Made by a program: the position numbers and the translations under genes
In this document: one piece after another, positions 23,690-33,818 of the stretch
How the letters are laid out: every line of letters starts with the position of its first letter
Numbering within the stretch: position 1 is the first letter of the stretch
DNA from: Topomyia yanbarensis
Lineage: Eukaryota; Arthropoda; Insecta; Diptera; Culicidae
Direction of reading: 5' to 3'
NCBI RefSeq assembly: GCF_030247195.1
Contig: NC_080671.1
Coordinates: 412,806,044-412,870,043 of the forward strand
DNA length: 64,000 bases
Notes under the pieces: generated by a model
Told to the model about the DNA's origin: nothing
Databases searched by the model: none
What the model saw: only the letters and a program-made list of their open reading frames with translations

Positions 23690-26600
23690 AATACGAAAAA
23701 TTCTCTTAGATGAACGAAATGAATTCGCGCGACCAACGAAATTGTTCGTAATATACACAAACATTTATTGAAATAAACAAAACATTTCATTTCATTCACC
23801 GAAAATAGTGACGTTTTTAACGACGACATTCGTGCAATATACACTAAATAAGTAAAATTTACGAAAATTTTCGTTTATCAAGCGGCCATTTCAACATACC
23901 ACAATAAAATCGATTTTGCCGGATCTATTTCTTTAATTGAAAAGAAATCGGTGTTGTCAAACATCGATCCCAAAAGATCGAATGAAAAAATAAGACGATA
24001 ATAAATACGAAAACTTTTCTAAGATGAACGAAAAGAATTCGAACAAACCAACAAAATCGTTCGTAATATACATAAATGTTTATTAAAATAAACGAAACAT
24101 TTCGTTTCATTCACGAAAAATGATGTAGTTACCAACGATAACATTCGTGCACTGTACACTAAATAAGTTAAATTTACGAAAACTTTCGTTCATCAAGCGA
24201 CCATTTCGTCACACCACAATCTTTCTAGTCCGCAACAATGATGAGCAGGTTCAAATAGAATCGAATTTGCCAGATCGATCCCTTCAATTAAAAAAAATCG
24301 GTGCTGTCAAACATCGATCCTGAAAGATCGAATGCGACCAACTTTTGTTCATCATGCGTCCATAACTTCACACCACAATCTTTCTAGTCCCCAATACAGG
24401 TGAGCAGATTGAAATAAAATCGATTTTGCCAGATCGATCCTTTAAGTTAGTCAAAAAAATCGCCGTTGTTAAACATCGATCTTAACTTATGGATTGAAAA
24501 ATTAATATGCTAATGAATACGAAAACTTTTCTAAGATGAACGAAATAAATTCGTGCGAGTAATGAAATCGTTCGTAACATAGATAAACGTTTATTAAAAT
24601 AAACGAAACATTTCGTTTCATTCATGAAAAATAATGTCATTATCATCGATAACATTCGTGCAACGTAAACTAAATAAGTAAAATTTACGAAAGCTTTCGT
24701 TCATCAACCGTCCATTTCTTCGTACTACAATAAAATAGATTTGGCCACATCGATTTTTTTTTAAATAAAAAAATCGATGTTGTCAAACATCGATCCCAAA
24801 ACATCGACTGAAAACAACAACAGGCTAATAAATACGTAAAGTTTTCTAAGATGAACGAAATAAATTCGTTTGAGTAATGAAATCGTTCGTAATATATAAA
24901 ACCTATTTTAATCCACCTAGCGGTGCAATTGTGCCTTTCTCAATCATGAATCACGAGAATGTGTGCGTTGTTTATATTCATTAAAAGCTTTTAAATGCAC
25001 ATATTACATTTTATTATCGTACATCACATGACAACTATATACAGGAAAAAAAATCATTATTCGAGATCTAAAATTTTGAAAAAGAAAAAACAGCCACGGT
25101 AATATTGAACTGAAAAAAGGTGCGAAATCGGCAAAGTCCCAAAAAGTCGATTTTTATAAAAAAAAAATTTTCGAGATAACATAAAATCTCGACGTTTCAT
25201 GCATTTTAAAGATGTTTGTCATCAAAAATACGAATTCGATTTCTGAAATTTTTGTTTTTGAAAAAAAAAAAATTGAGTTCCGGCTTATATGGGAATTTCA
25301 TATGTGACGTGACGATTTAGTCTATATTTCCGGACTCATATAAGCGATCCGTACGAAATTTTATACACATCTGTGGGGATATTACAGCTATCATTTGGGA
25401 CTAAGTTTGTGAAAATCGGCCAAACCATTTCCGGGAAACTGATGTGAGTTCGTAAATTTTGAAAGATGGCCGCTTTTCCCGGGCACTTCCGGAACCGTCT
25501 ATGGTGGTCAATGTAGTCAACGAGAGTTTGTTTGGCCGTCGGTGACCTAGAACTGCAAAGTTAAGTTATTTGAGAGACATTTTAGCGAAATTTTTACCTT
25601 TTTTGCTTCCATCGGGGTATCGGTTTGAATCACAATTTGCTATGTGATCGCACGCCACAACCCGTAACTCCGGAACCGGAAGTCGGTTGGGGATAAAATT
25701 TAATAGCCATTTACGGGGACGCAACATCTTTCATTTGAGACTAAGTTTGGTTGATTCGGTCTAGCCACCTCCGAGAAACCGATGTGACTGTTAGTCTGAA
25801 TTTGGATACTTCCGCCGGGGCTTCCGGAACCGATGATGGTGGCCAATGTGACCAAAGAGACTTTGAATGGCTGTTAATGACCTAGTACTACAAATCGAAG
25901 CAGTTGTGGTCACATTTTGGAAAATTTTTCACCATTATACATTCATTGCAGAATTTGTTAAAATCGACGTTTTCTGCGTGATCGTACTCATCACCCTGTA
26001 ATTCCGGAACCGGAAGTCGGATCCATTAGAAATTCAATAGCAGCCTATGGGAACGTTGCACCTTTCATTTGGGACTAAGTTTGTAAAAATCGGTTCATCC
26101 ATCTCTGAGAAAAGTGAGTGAGATTGTGTTCGCGTACACACACACAGACGCACATACACACACACATACATACACACACACATACATACACACACAGACA
26201 TTTGCCGAACTCGACGAACTGAATCGAATGGTATATGTCACTCGGCCCTCCGGGCCTCCGTTAAAAAGTCGGTTTTCAGAGCAATTGCAATACCTTTCTA
26301 TTGAGAAAGGCAAAAAGGTGCAAAATCGGCAAAGTCCCAAAAAGTCGATTTCCAAAAAAAAAAAAAATTCGTGATAACATAAAATCTCGACGTTTCATGC
26401 ATTTTAAAGATGTTTGGCATCAAAAATACGAATTCGATTTCTGAAATTTCATGGGGTCCCCCCTTTGAAAAAAATTTTGAGTTCCGGCTTATATGGGAAT
26501 TTCATGTGTGACCGGACCGTTCAGTCTATATTTCCGGAACCATACAAGCGGTCCGTGCGAAATGTTACAGACATCTGTGGGGATAATATAGCTATCATTT

Positions 26601-27700
26601 GGGACTAAGTTTGTGAAAATCGGCCCAACCATTTCCGAGAAACTGATATGAGTTTGCTAGTTATGAAAGATGGCCGCTTTTCCCGGGCACTTCCGGAACC
26701 GTCTATGGTGGTCAATGTAGTCAACGAAAGTTTGTTTGGCCGTCGGTGACCTAGAACTGCAAAGTTAAGTTATTTGAGAGACATTTTAGCGAAATTTTTA
26801 CCTTTTTTGCTTCCATCGGGGTATCGGTTTGAATCACAATTTGCTATGTGATCGCACGCCACAACCCGTAACTCCGGAACCGGAAGTCGGTTGGGGATAA
26901 AATTTAATAGCCATTTACGGGGACGCAATACCTTTCATGTGAGGTCAAGTTTGGTCGAATCGGTCTAGCCATCTCCGAGAAACCGATGTGACTGTTACTC
27001 TGAATTTGGATACTTCCGCCGGGGCTTCCGGAACCGATGATGGTGGCCAATGTGACCAAAGAGACTTTGAATGGCTGTTAATGACCTAGTACTACAAATC
27101 GAAGCAGTTGTGGTCACATTTTGGAAAAATTTTCACCATTATACATTCATTGCAGAATTTCTTAAAATCGACGTTTTCTGCGTGATCGTACTCATCACCC
27201 TGTAATTCCGGAACCGGAAGTCGGATCCATTAGTAATTCAATAGCAGCCTATGGGAACGTTGCACCTTTCATTTGGGACTAAGTTTGTAAAAATCGGTTC
27301 ATCCATCTCTGAGAAAAGTGAGTGAGATTGTGTTCGCGTACACACACACAGACGCACATACACACACACATACATACACACACACATACATACACACACA
27401 CAGACATTTGCCGAACTCGACGAACTGAATCGAATGGTATATGTCACTCGGCCCTCCGGGCCTCCGTTAAAAAGTCGGTTTTCAGAGCAATTGCAATACC
27501 TTTCTATTGAGAAAGGCAAAACGTTTATTCAAATAAACAAAACATTTCGTTTAATTCACGAAAAATAATGTCGTTATCAACGATAACATTCGTGCAGTGT
27601 ACATTAAATGTGTAAAATTTACGAAAGCTTTCGTGCACCAAGTGGCCATTCTTGTTCATGAAATGAACGAAGCCTACTATTTACAATGCACGAAAATACT
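23690..27700. repeat. Tandem array of units of about 310 bp, interrupted by 24898-27527
   Basis: The landmark AACATTTCGTTT(C/A)ATTCA recurs near 24090 and 24607 and, after removing the 2.6-kb insert, about 306 bp later at 27540; a diverged copy is near 23780. Each unit has AAGATGAACGAAA, CGTTTATTAAAATAAACGAA, ACATTCGTGCA and AAATTTACGAAA. The interval 24240-24500 holds an extra partial subunit with repeated AAACATCGATC motifs. Confidence 0.65.
24898..27527 (-). mobile_element. Two tandem units (about 1.2 kb each) of an abundant mosquito repeat
   Basis: Unit one (about 25118-26312) and unit two (about 26313-27510) are nearly identical, each starting at AAAGGTGC(G/A)AAATCGGCAA. Shared landmarks are TTCCGGAACCGTCTATGGTG, GCAACCCGTAACTCCGG-like text and a CA-rich microsatellite (about 26136-26197 and 27341-27403). 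Each unit ends in GAGAAAGGCAAA. The outer left end carries CACCTAGCGGTGCAATTGTG, as in the 20412-20905 element. Open frames across the microsatellite are artefacts. Superfamily unknown. Confidence 0.7.
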
Positions 27701-27880
27701 TCGTTGCAGAAAACGACGAATGAATTCGTGCATTGCATGCTCGATCTCGTTATATTTATGAATTTATATTATCAGTGTGATTTTTGTTCATGGTTCTGTT
27801 TTTGTAACGTAAAAACGTGATTGTTCCAGAAATTATGGCACTTTATTCACGATTTTGGGAACAATTTTTGTTTCCGTCCG

Positions 27881-28520
27881 GTCTAATGAGCAATTTGTAG
27901 AAGGTTAACTTCATGTGGCGTCGATCGATGGTGTTTTCAAAGTCTAAAGTAATAACGTTCACCTGCTAGAATACGTTTTCAAATTTCTCTTTTGAAGTCT
28001 TTAGTGAGCGCACGAAACACGAACTCATCAACCAGTTCGATATCATTGCCATCAACCGATATACTCGGCCGGAGGCGTAACCTCTTACTCTCATGTACTA
28101 TGTCTGACGCATTTGTGACCAGTTCAATTCGCTTTGCTTCAACCGTCAATCGGATGTACGTCCGGCGAAGCTAAAAAGCTGAACGGACTTCCGGAAAACC
28201 GTACCACTATGTCGTCGGCTGTGCATATCACCGGGCTGATTCTTGCGATACTCTCGTCGTCTACTGCTATTTCGATATTCGTCATAATACACTTATCGAT
28301 CAGCTCATACTCGAGCGTGAGAAGGTCTCCATTAGTATCTCTCCATATGTCGGCCCGCGGCACATAGCCTTTGCTCGAGCGATTTATCTTCTCGTAGAAT
28401 TTTTGTAACTCTGTACAGATGCTCCATCGCCTCGGTATCCCGATCTTCCTGTGGGTGATTCCAAATCTATCACTGCGGAAGGTGTGAACATTTGTGATGT
28501 TGGAGAAGAAATTTCCGTTC
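27881..28520 (-). mobile_element. Non-LTR retrotransposon relic, 5' part (linker and mid reverse transcriptase)
   Basis: 28139-28522 encodes LQKFYEKINRSSKGYVPRAD and RDTNGDLLT, the segment between endonuclease and reverse transcriptase in RTE/JAM1-like elements. After a deletion that removes most of the polymerase, 27985-28140 encodes SISVDGNDIELVDEFVF. Then 27890-27950 encodes RRHMKLTFYKLLIRP, which continues at 21281. No catalytic core remains. Confidence 0.65.
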
Positions 28521-28589
28521 ATTAGAACGTGGATTTGCTTCTCAGTTTGTTAATCAAATGATCTCAAGGGTGTCGCTGATGAGGAGCTT

Positions 28590-29100
28590 CACATTCTGCC
28601 GCGGACTCCAAATGCGCGTAAAATGCATCTTTCTCCTTCTTGGGTCTCGCCGCGTGAGGACAGTGTACGTTGAGGAGGAACCAACAAGCCGGCCAGAAAA
28701 GTCCACCTTACGAAGAAATCGAAAGCAATATATGGAAAAGCGGGCATCGAGCGGTTACATTCTACTAGAGCGATGGCACAACAAACGAGTTGGGAATCAG
28801 GTCTCTTTTCGATCCGTTGGGTTTACTTACTCCATTCACCGTGCTGGGCAAAATGTTGGTTCAAGCTCTTTGGCGGACCGGATGTGATTGGGATAAGCCT
28901 ATTGACGATGATTTCTACGCTAAGTGGAAACAGTGGACTGAGATGCTACTAGAAATAGAACGAGTACGAATACCACGGTCCTATTTTGGAAATCTGCACT
29001 CAGCCAGTTACGGCCAGATCCAGCTGCACATGTTTTGTGACCTTCAGGAACGAGTGTTTGGGCCGAAACGTCAACGTACAGCGCAATTAAGCCAAAATTG
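28590..29100 (+). mobile_element. BEL/Pao LTR retrotransposon pol fragment
   Basis: 28796-29080 encodes SLFDPLGLLTPFTVLGKMLV, ALWRTGCDWDKPIDDDF, IERVRIPRSYFGN and GQIQLHMFCDLQERVFG. In order these match the region after the reverse transcriptase in BEL/Pao polyproteins (the Peptidase_A17-type block). Upstream reading frames to about 28590 are fragmentary. No LTRs were seen nearby. A pseudogene remnant. Confidence 0.7.
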
Positions 29101-29437
29101 GTTTTATATCGAGTTAATATATTAGCTTTTACCAAAAAATTCTAGATAGCGAAATGATAGACTAATTCTTCTTAAAACCTCGGAAAACTAACGAAAAATC
29201 TCGAGTTTTTATACGACGCACCGTAGGGCTACCCCTTTTCGACGCCAGCAAGTTTTAGGTTTACCTTCTTGGTCTGCGTTGATAACTAATAGCAAAACAT
29301 CTAAAAATAAATTTCAAATTGGATATCCCAGAACTAACAAAAAATGCAAAAAAATCAATTTCGGTAATAAATGTGAGTTAGTCCCTTTTGGCCGCCAGCA
29401 ATTCATTCATATATTGCCTCGACACAAATAAAACTAG

Positions 29438-29748
29438 CTAGCATTCCGTCATGGCAATACACTGTCCATTCCGCTCTCGCCGGACGTATCCCTGTTGACA
29501 AAAGCATCCGAAAACGCACATGAAGCATTCATTATTATGTTTTTCTCCACAAATGTCATCAACACATTTACCGCACATACTGAAAATTTCTCCTAGTTGA
29601 CAATCGGCTGGAAAGGTGGACAAACACAATATTATGATGTTCTCAATACACAAGATGCCACCATGGGATTACCTGGGCCATTAGCGATCCTAGTAGAAGT
29701 CAGATCGAGTATAGTCAGACAGACTGCCATCACTGGGAATAGTTTCAT
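29438..29748 (-). CDS. TIL-domain secreted protease inhibitor-like protein, gene 2
   Basis: Exons 29673-29748 (76 nt) and 29438-29607 (170 nt) are separated by a 65-bp phase-1 intron (GTAATC...CAG). The 81-residue product starts MKLFPVMAVCLTIL, a signal peptide. The mature domain has ten cysteines with the pattern CGKCVDDIC…CFMCVFGCFCQQGYVRRE…C…C. Two residues (Phe-Met) lie between the fifth and sixth cysteines, the presumed reactive loop. It ends two cysteines after the conserved GQC. It is the nearest paralogue of gene 1 (18897) by protein, intron and promoter. A reading frame that starts inside the intron (to 29653) is not the real start, because the leader exon supplies the signal peptide. 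Protease inhibition is inferred. Confidence 0.85.
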
Positions 29749-30175
29749 TTCGATGATAGCGGTTTGATCGGTATTGCCGAGAAGAATAACAGAATATAAT
29801 AACCTCTAATGGCTGTAACCCGAGTGACAAGGCAAGACAAAGTACACATCACAAGTAGAAAATCGCTATATAACAGATTTTAGGAGCTGTTAAAACTCAA
29901 TTTAAAGCAGCTTATCCAACTTAATACCTACCTCCCGAAGCCTGCTTTTAACTATACCAATTGGCCTCGTTGAAATCATTATAATCTCATATACAAAACA
30001 TTACAGTAGAGATATTGTCAACAGGAACAATGGAACGATGGGTAAATGTGAAAATTCATTAGTTTCTTGCAGATTGTGATTTAAATTTCCAGCTCCAGGC
30101 TGATCGTCATAAATAACTATGTCACCAGAAATACTGCAGTGATCAATTCATTAATTTCTTTCGTGTGACGAATGA
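29749..30175 (-). promoter_or_regulatory. Upstream region duplicated with TIL gene 1
   Basis: Colinear with 19211-19690 up to CTTTCGTGTGACG. Conserved blocks include CTTATCCAACT, CTCCCGAAGCC and TTTCCAGCTCCAGGCTGAT. Confidence 0.65.
29866..29872 (-). promoter_or_regulatory. TATA box of TIL gene 2
   Basis: The minus strand reads TATATAG, 118 bp upstream of the ATG, inside homology shared with 19370-19376. A GGATAAG site at 29911-29917 sits 39 bp further upstream, matching gene 1 spacing. Confidence 0.6.
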
Positions 30176-30232
30176 TTTTTTTTTTTGGAGTCTCGCGCAA
30201 AATATTTCCTTCTCGAATAAGAGTACGGTTTT

Positions 30233-30560
30233 TTGCCTTTCTCATATAGAAAGGTTATGCAATCACTCTAAAAATCGTCAACCTAATCCCGGCCAAAATT
30301 TGTTTACCTTTAAAGGCTTAGGTAGGAGTATGCAATGAGGGGTAGCTACATCAAAATTAAAACTAGTTTAAAAAAATTTAACAGGTTGAAAATTTTCGGC
30401 TGGGTCTGGACCCCTCGGATCTTTCTCCTTGATCCGCCGCTGGTTTCAAGCGATGTTTCAGTGTCGACACATAGTATGTATGTGCAAATCGTACTGAATA
30501 TGTAATATACATATATTTGCAATTTAAAGTTCAAATTATCTATACCACCAGTTTTAGTCG
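30233..30560. mobile_element. Copy of the GCCTTTCTC interspersed element
   Basis: Begins GCCTTTCTCATATAGAAAGG TTATGCAATCACTCT and shares CCTAATCCCGGCCA and TTTCAGTGTCGACACATAG with 20412-20905. The right end is not clear. Confidence 0.5.
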
Positions 30561-30728
30561 AAATAATACGCACACCCCCGTACATTCGAAGGGGTAAGTT
30601 TCTATTACTTCTGGGTAAGACTCTATTGTCTTTTTGGTAATAGAGCATGCTATTGCGCGTTGCTGTATTAAATTTTTATTACCACAGAGGTAATAAACGA
30701 TGGAGAATTTTTGTAGCTGTACATGCCC

Positions 30729-31889
30729 AGAAAAATTATGAATTTTTGAAAACTCAATCGGCCCACCCCTGAGTCGATTCCTAGTCCCACCAGGAGTACT
30801 TGTTCCAAATTTGAAGCAAATCGGACAAGTCTAGCTACCGGACCAACGCGCCAGAAATTTGCATGGGATTTTTGGCCAATTTACATGGAGAAAACCCACT
30901 AATTCGCATTTTCGCCGCTAGGCGGCACTGTGTGCATCGTATTATCACTGTAAGTGAAAATAAGAAAGATAATTTAATTGCCTACAACTTTGTCGTAGAC
31001 TGCCAGTGAATCCGACTTTGTTAAAAGAAGTTATTAAACTTTTAGCAAAGTGATGTCTGAGTCAGTTTTGCATAGGGCCTAGCAATGCATGGTTGTGTAT
31101 CGGTACTCGATTCCCACCAACTATACATTTTTGTGAGATAATGGTTAGATTTAGCTGAATGGTATGTTCAGAAGAATTGTAGTACATAATACGAGTTATG
31201 TTTTGGTTTGAAAATTTTAGTTCCACCTGTTACCGCATAGAGGGCACCAACACTAACTTTTCATAGAAGTGAGATAGAGTATCGAGATGTTGGGAAGAAT
31301 TATATAAAAATGCTTATTCTACAACTTTATGGAAGACACCTAATCTCTATCTCTTTCCGTTGAAAAGTTAGTGTTGGCGCCCTCTATACAGTAAAATGTG
31401 GAAATAAAATTTTCTAACCAAAGCATGACTCGTATTACTTACTATAAATCTTCTGAACATACTATTGACCTAAACCTAACCATTATCTCACAAAAATGTA
31501 TAGTTGGTGAGAATCGAGTACCGATACACAACCATGCACTGCTAGGCCCCATGCAAAACTGACTCAGACATTACTTCGTTAAAAGTTTAATAACTTCTTT
31601 TAACAAAGTCGGATTAACTAGCAGTCTTCGACAAAGTTGTAGATAATTAAATGATGTTTCTTATTTTCACTTACAGTGATAATACGATGCATAGAGTGCC
31701 GCCTAGCGGCGAAAATGCGAGTTAGTGGTTTTTCTCCATGTAAATTGTCGAAAAATCCCATACAAACTTCTGGCACGTTGGTCCGGTAGCTAGACTTGTC
31801 CGATTTGCTTCAAATTTGAAACAAGTACTCCTGGTGGGACTAGAAATCGACTCAGGTATGGGCCGATAGGGGTTATTTTTTTCCTGTCA
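30729..31889. repeat. Long foldback element with arms of about 520 bp
   Basis: The left arm (30759-31279) and right arm (about 31350-31865) are reverse complements over nearly their whole length. For example, CTAGTCCCACCAGGAGTACT is inverted at about 31825-31842, and CAACTATACATTTTTGTGAG is inverted near 31495. The spacer is only about 70 bp. No coding capacity. A transcript would form a near-perfect hairpin. Confidence 0.75.
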
Positions 31890-32046
31890 CTCTAATGTAT
31901 ATGCATCACACAACTAAACAGTTTTCCAGTATGTGTCAACCTCGGTTCCGTTCGCATATGGAATAATTCGGTAGATTCCTATGATTGTATTAGTATTGAG
32001 TTAAACCAGTCGAAATTCTGACTGGTGTTAGTCGGAATCCTGCCTG

Positions 32047-32320
32047 GTTTCTACTGGGTAGGAATGCCATATTGGAATCTGTGTTTCGATAAAAAAAAAT
32101 CTTTTTGCCATTTGGTATGACTAAAACAGAAAAAAATATCTGGAAATCTATATTAAATTTTCAAAAAATCTTCGACAAATCGCAATATTTCCGAAAATTT
32201 GTGGAAATCTGTGATATTTTCATCAAAATGCCAAGAATCTGTCATTTGTAAAAAAATCTGTGATGAAAAATTGTGAAAAAAATTTGTGATATTACTGATA
32301 AATCTGTGAATATTTGCTGG
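32047..32320 (-). repeat. Degraded relative of the 51414-51640 hAT MITE
   Basis: In reverse orientation it shares the ATCTGTGTTTCG, AAACAG, AATATTTCC(G/A)AAAA and TTTTCATCAAAATGCCAA motifs with 51414-51640. Its ends (GGAATGCCATATTGG and ATTTGCTGGGG) are decayed and no target duplication was found. Confidence 0.5.
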
Positions 32321-32456
32321 GGTCCCCTAAACTAATTTTGAAGAGATTTGTGATATGAAAGCGCTGCTCTAAACCACAAGATATTTTTTTAAATGCAATA
32401 AAACTTTTTTAAGCAAATTTTGCAGTTAACATCCATGAAATAGGATTGTATTCATT

Positions 32457-32824
32457 TCATTTGCTGGGTAGATATTGCCACTGGTCTCTGGTTGTAATAC
32501 ACCGGGATTCTTTCACGCACTTGTTCGACTTCTTATCACGGACGTATCCGAACCGACAAAAGCATCCGGGTACGCAGCCCTTATAGCACCTAACGACGGC
32601 ACAATTCAACGTGCAGGTATTCTCACAGCATTTTCCACATTCGAGAAAATCCTCCAGCGCAGTGCACTCGGCTAAAATATGTAGGATGAATGATTATTAA
32701 AAGAAATCTTTAGAACAGTAGAGACTTGGTAAGGATTAGTAATACCTTCACTGGTGGCTGATCGTGCGGTCACCAGCTGATAGAAGGCGACTAACGCTAG
32801 TACCAACGACAATAACAACTTCAT
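32457..32824 (-). CDS. TIL-domain secreted protease inhibitor-like protein, gene 3 (12 Cys)
   Basis: Exons 32746-32824 (79 nt) and 32457-32671 (215 nt), with a 74-bp phase-1 intron (GTATTA...TAG). The 97-residue product starts MKLLLSLVLALVAFYQ, a signal peptide ending near TARSA. The domain carries twelve cysteines, two more than the classical TIL fold: an adjacent pair in CGKCCENTC and a partner in TLNC. Genes 4 and 5 have the same. The presumed reactive loop between the fifth and sixth classical cysteines holds three residues, Tyr-Lys-Gly, the usual family length. This suggests a trypsin-like target, by inference. After the last cysteine there is an extra tail of about 15 residues (ITTRDQWQY…) not present in the paralogues. 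An upstream in-frame ATG would add 13 residues (MRAFRQSSL…), but the start used puts the hydrophobic leader first as in the paralogues. Confidence 0.85.
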
Positions 32825-33818
32825 ATCTGTTCGTATCAAGCTTGACTGGCGAAAGGCCCGCAAGTTACTACCGTATTTACTTCAGCGGAGATGGTGGAAA
32901 CCTGTGTTGGAACACATGATTTTGAATGGAATTTGGGGGATCATTCAAAGTAGGTGATGGAAAGCGTTTATTAATCATTTGCAAATTACCGAATGTTTGG
33001 TGCCACAGCTGGTGTATTGAAGACTGATCTAATACATTCTGTGTTTCGGTGATTCATTTTCACTTGAATTTGTTCGAAAACAAGTTGTTTGCCCAGTTGG
33101 TTTGTGCACTGGGGGATTTTTCAGTCCATTTGGGGTTGCGCTGTTGATTTAGAGCTGTTCACGTCATGTGGGACCATTGGTAAACCACGTAGACCAAAAT
33201 TTCATTTGATTTGAATTTGATTGCCAGGAGCCCACATTTACTTCTACATCAGGAACGCCACAAGACAGCCATCTGGATACGTTGCACTTTCTGTCGTATA
33301 TTAATGATGTATACCTTATGCCGAAAACTTCGCGATTGTCGTTTGTGGTCGTTGTCAAAATATTTCCTCTGATCTGTTCAAGTGAAGATTGTAAATTTCT
33401 CCAACATCAACTTCCGGCCTTTGAAGATTGGTATAGTACGAGCCGCTTAGGAGTAAATACAAAAAAAGTGCGCGATGATCTCATTTTCACAGAAGAAAGA
33501 CCCGATTTGCTTCAAGTACCACCAGCTGGAGATAGCAAAAGAGCGACCCAGCGATATAAAGGATCTGAGAGTGATTTTGGATTCGCAACTTTCGTTTAGC
33601 CAATGCATCTCCTATGCAATTTGTACGGTGTCTCGAGTGATGCGGTGCATCTTTGGGATAGCCAGAAATTTTATGAACGTTTATTGTCACAAATTGCTAT
33701 ACTGTTCACGGTCAATCCTGGAATATGGCTCCCAGGTTGGAAGCACATACCTACTATAATAACGGAGTTGATGGGGTCGAGTTCCTGCAATGCCGTTTTT
33801 TACGGTTCACGCTTCGTA

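Larger units (their letters stand above)
22951..27777. mobile_element. TIR element with internal satellite-like array, nested level 2
   Basis: CACTGATAAAATATATTCGT at the left is inverted at the right (TTTATATTATCAGTG). The sister element 33819-35348 lacks this block at the corresponding point. The interior is built of AACGAAA/TTTCGTT-rich repeats and includes the array at 23690-27700. It is interrupted by 23241-23430 and 24898-27527. Confidence 0.65.
21282..27878. mobile_element. 6.6-kb TIR element (same family as 33819-35348), itself multiply invaded
   Basis: Left end CACAGCGAAAAATCCGTTC, right end GGGAACAATTTTTGTTTCCG. The flanking dinucleotide CG is present on both sides (21280-21281 and 27879-27880). 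21282-22930 parallels 33819-35240, and the last 100 bp parallel 35280-35348. The bodies consist of repeated phrases such as TTCATGATTTCAGGATCTTAG and CGTGAATCAGTTCACGAATA. The excess length over the 1.5-kb relative is the insertion at 22951-27777. No transposase frame. Confidence 0.7.

Noticed and set aside
26095..26374. Overlapping open frames rich in CVCV or HTHT repeats (also 27238-27519)
   Set aside because: They translate a CA/TG microsatellite inside a repeat unit on both strands.
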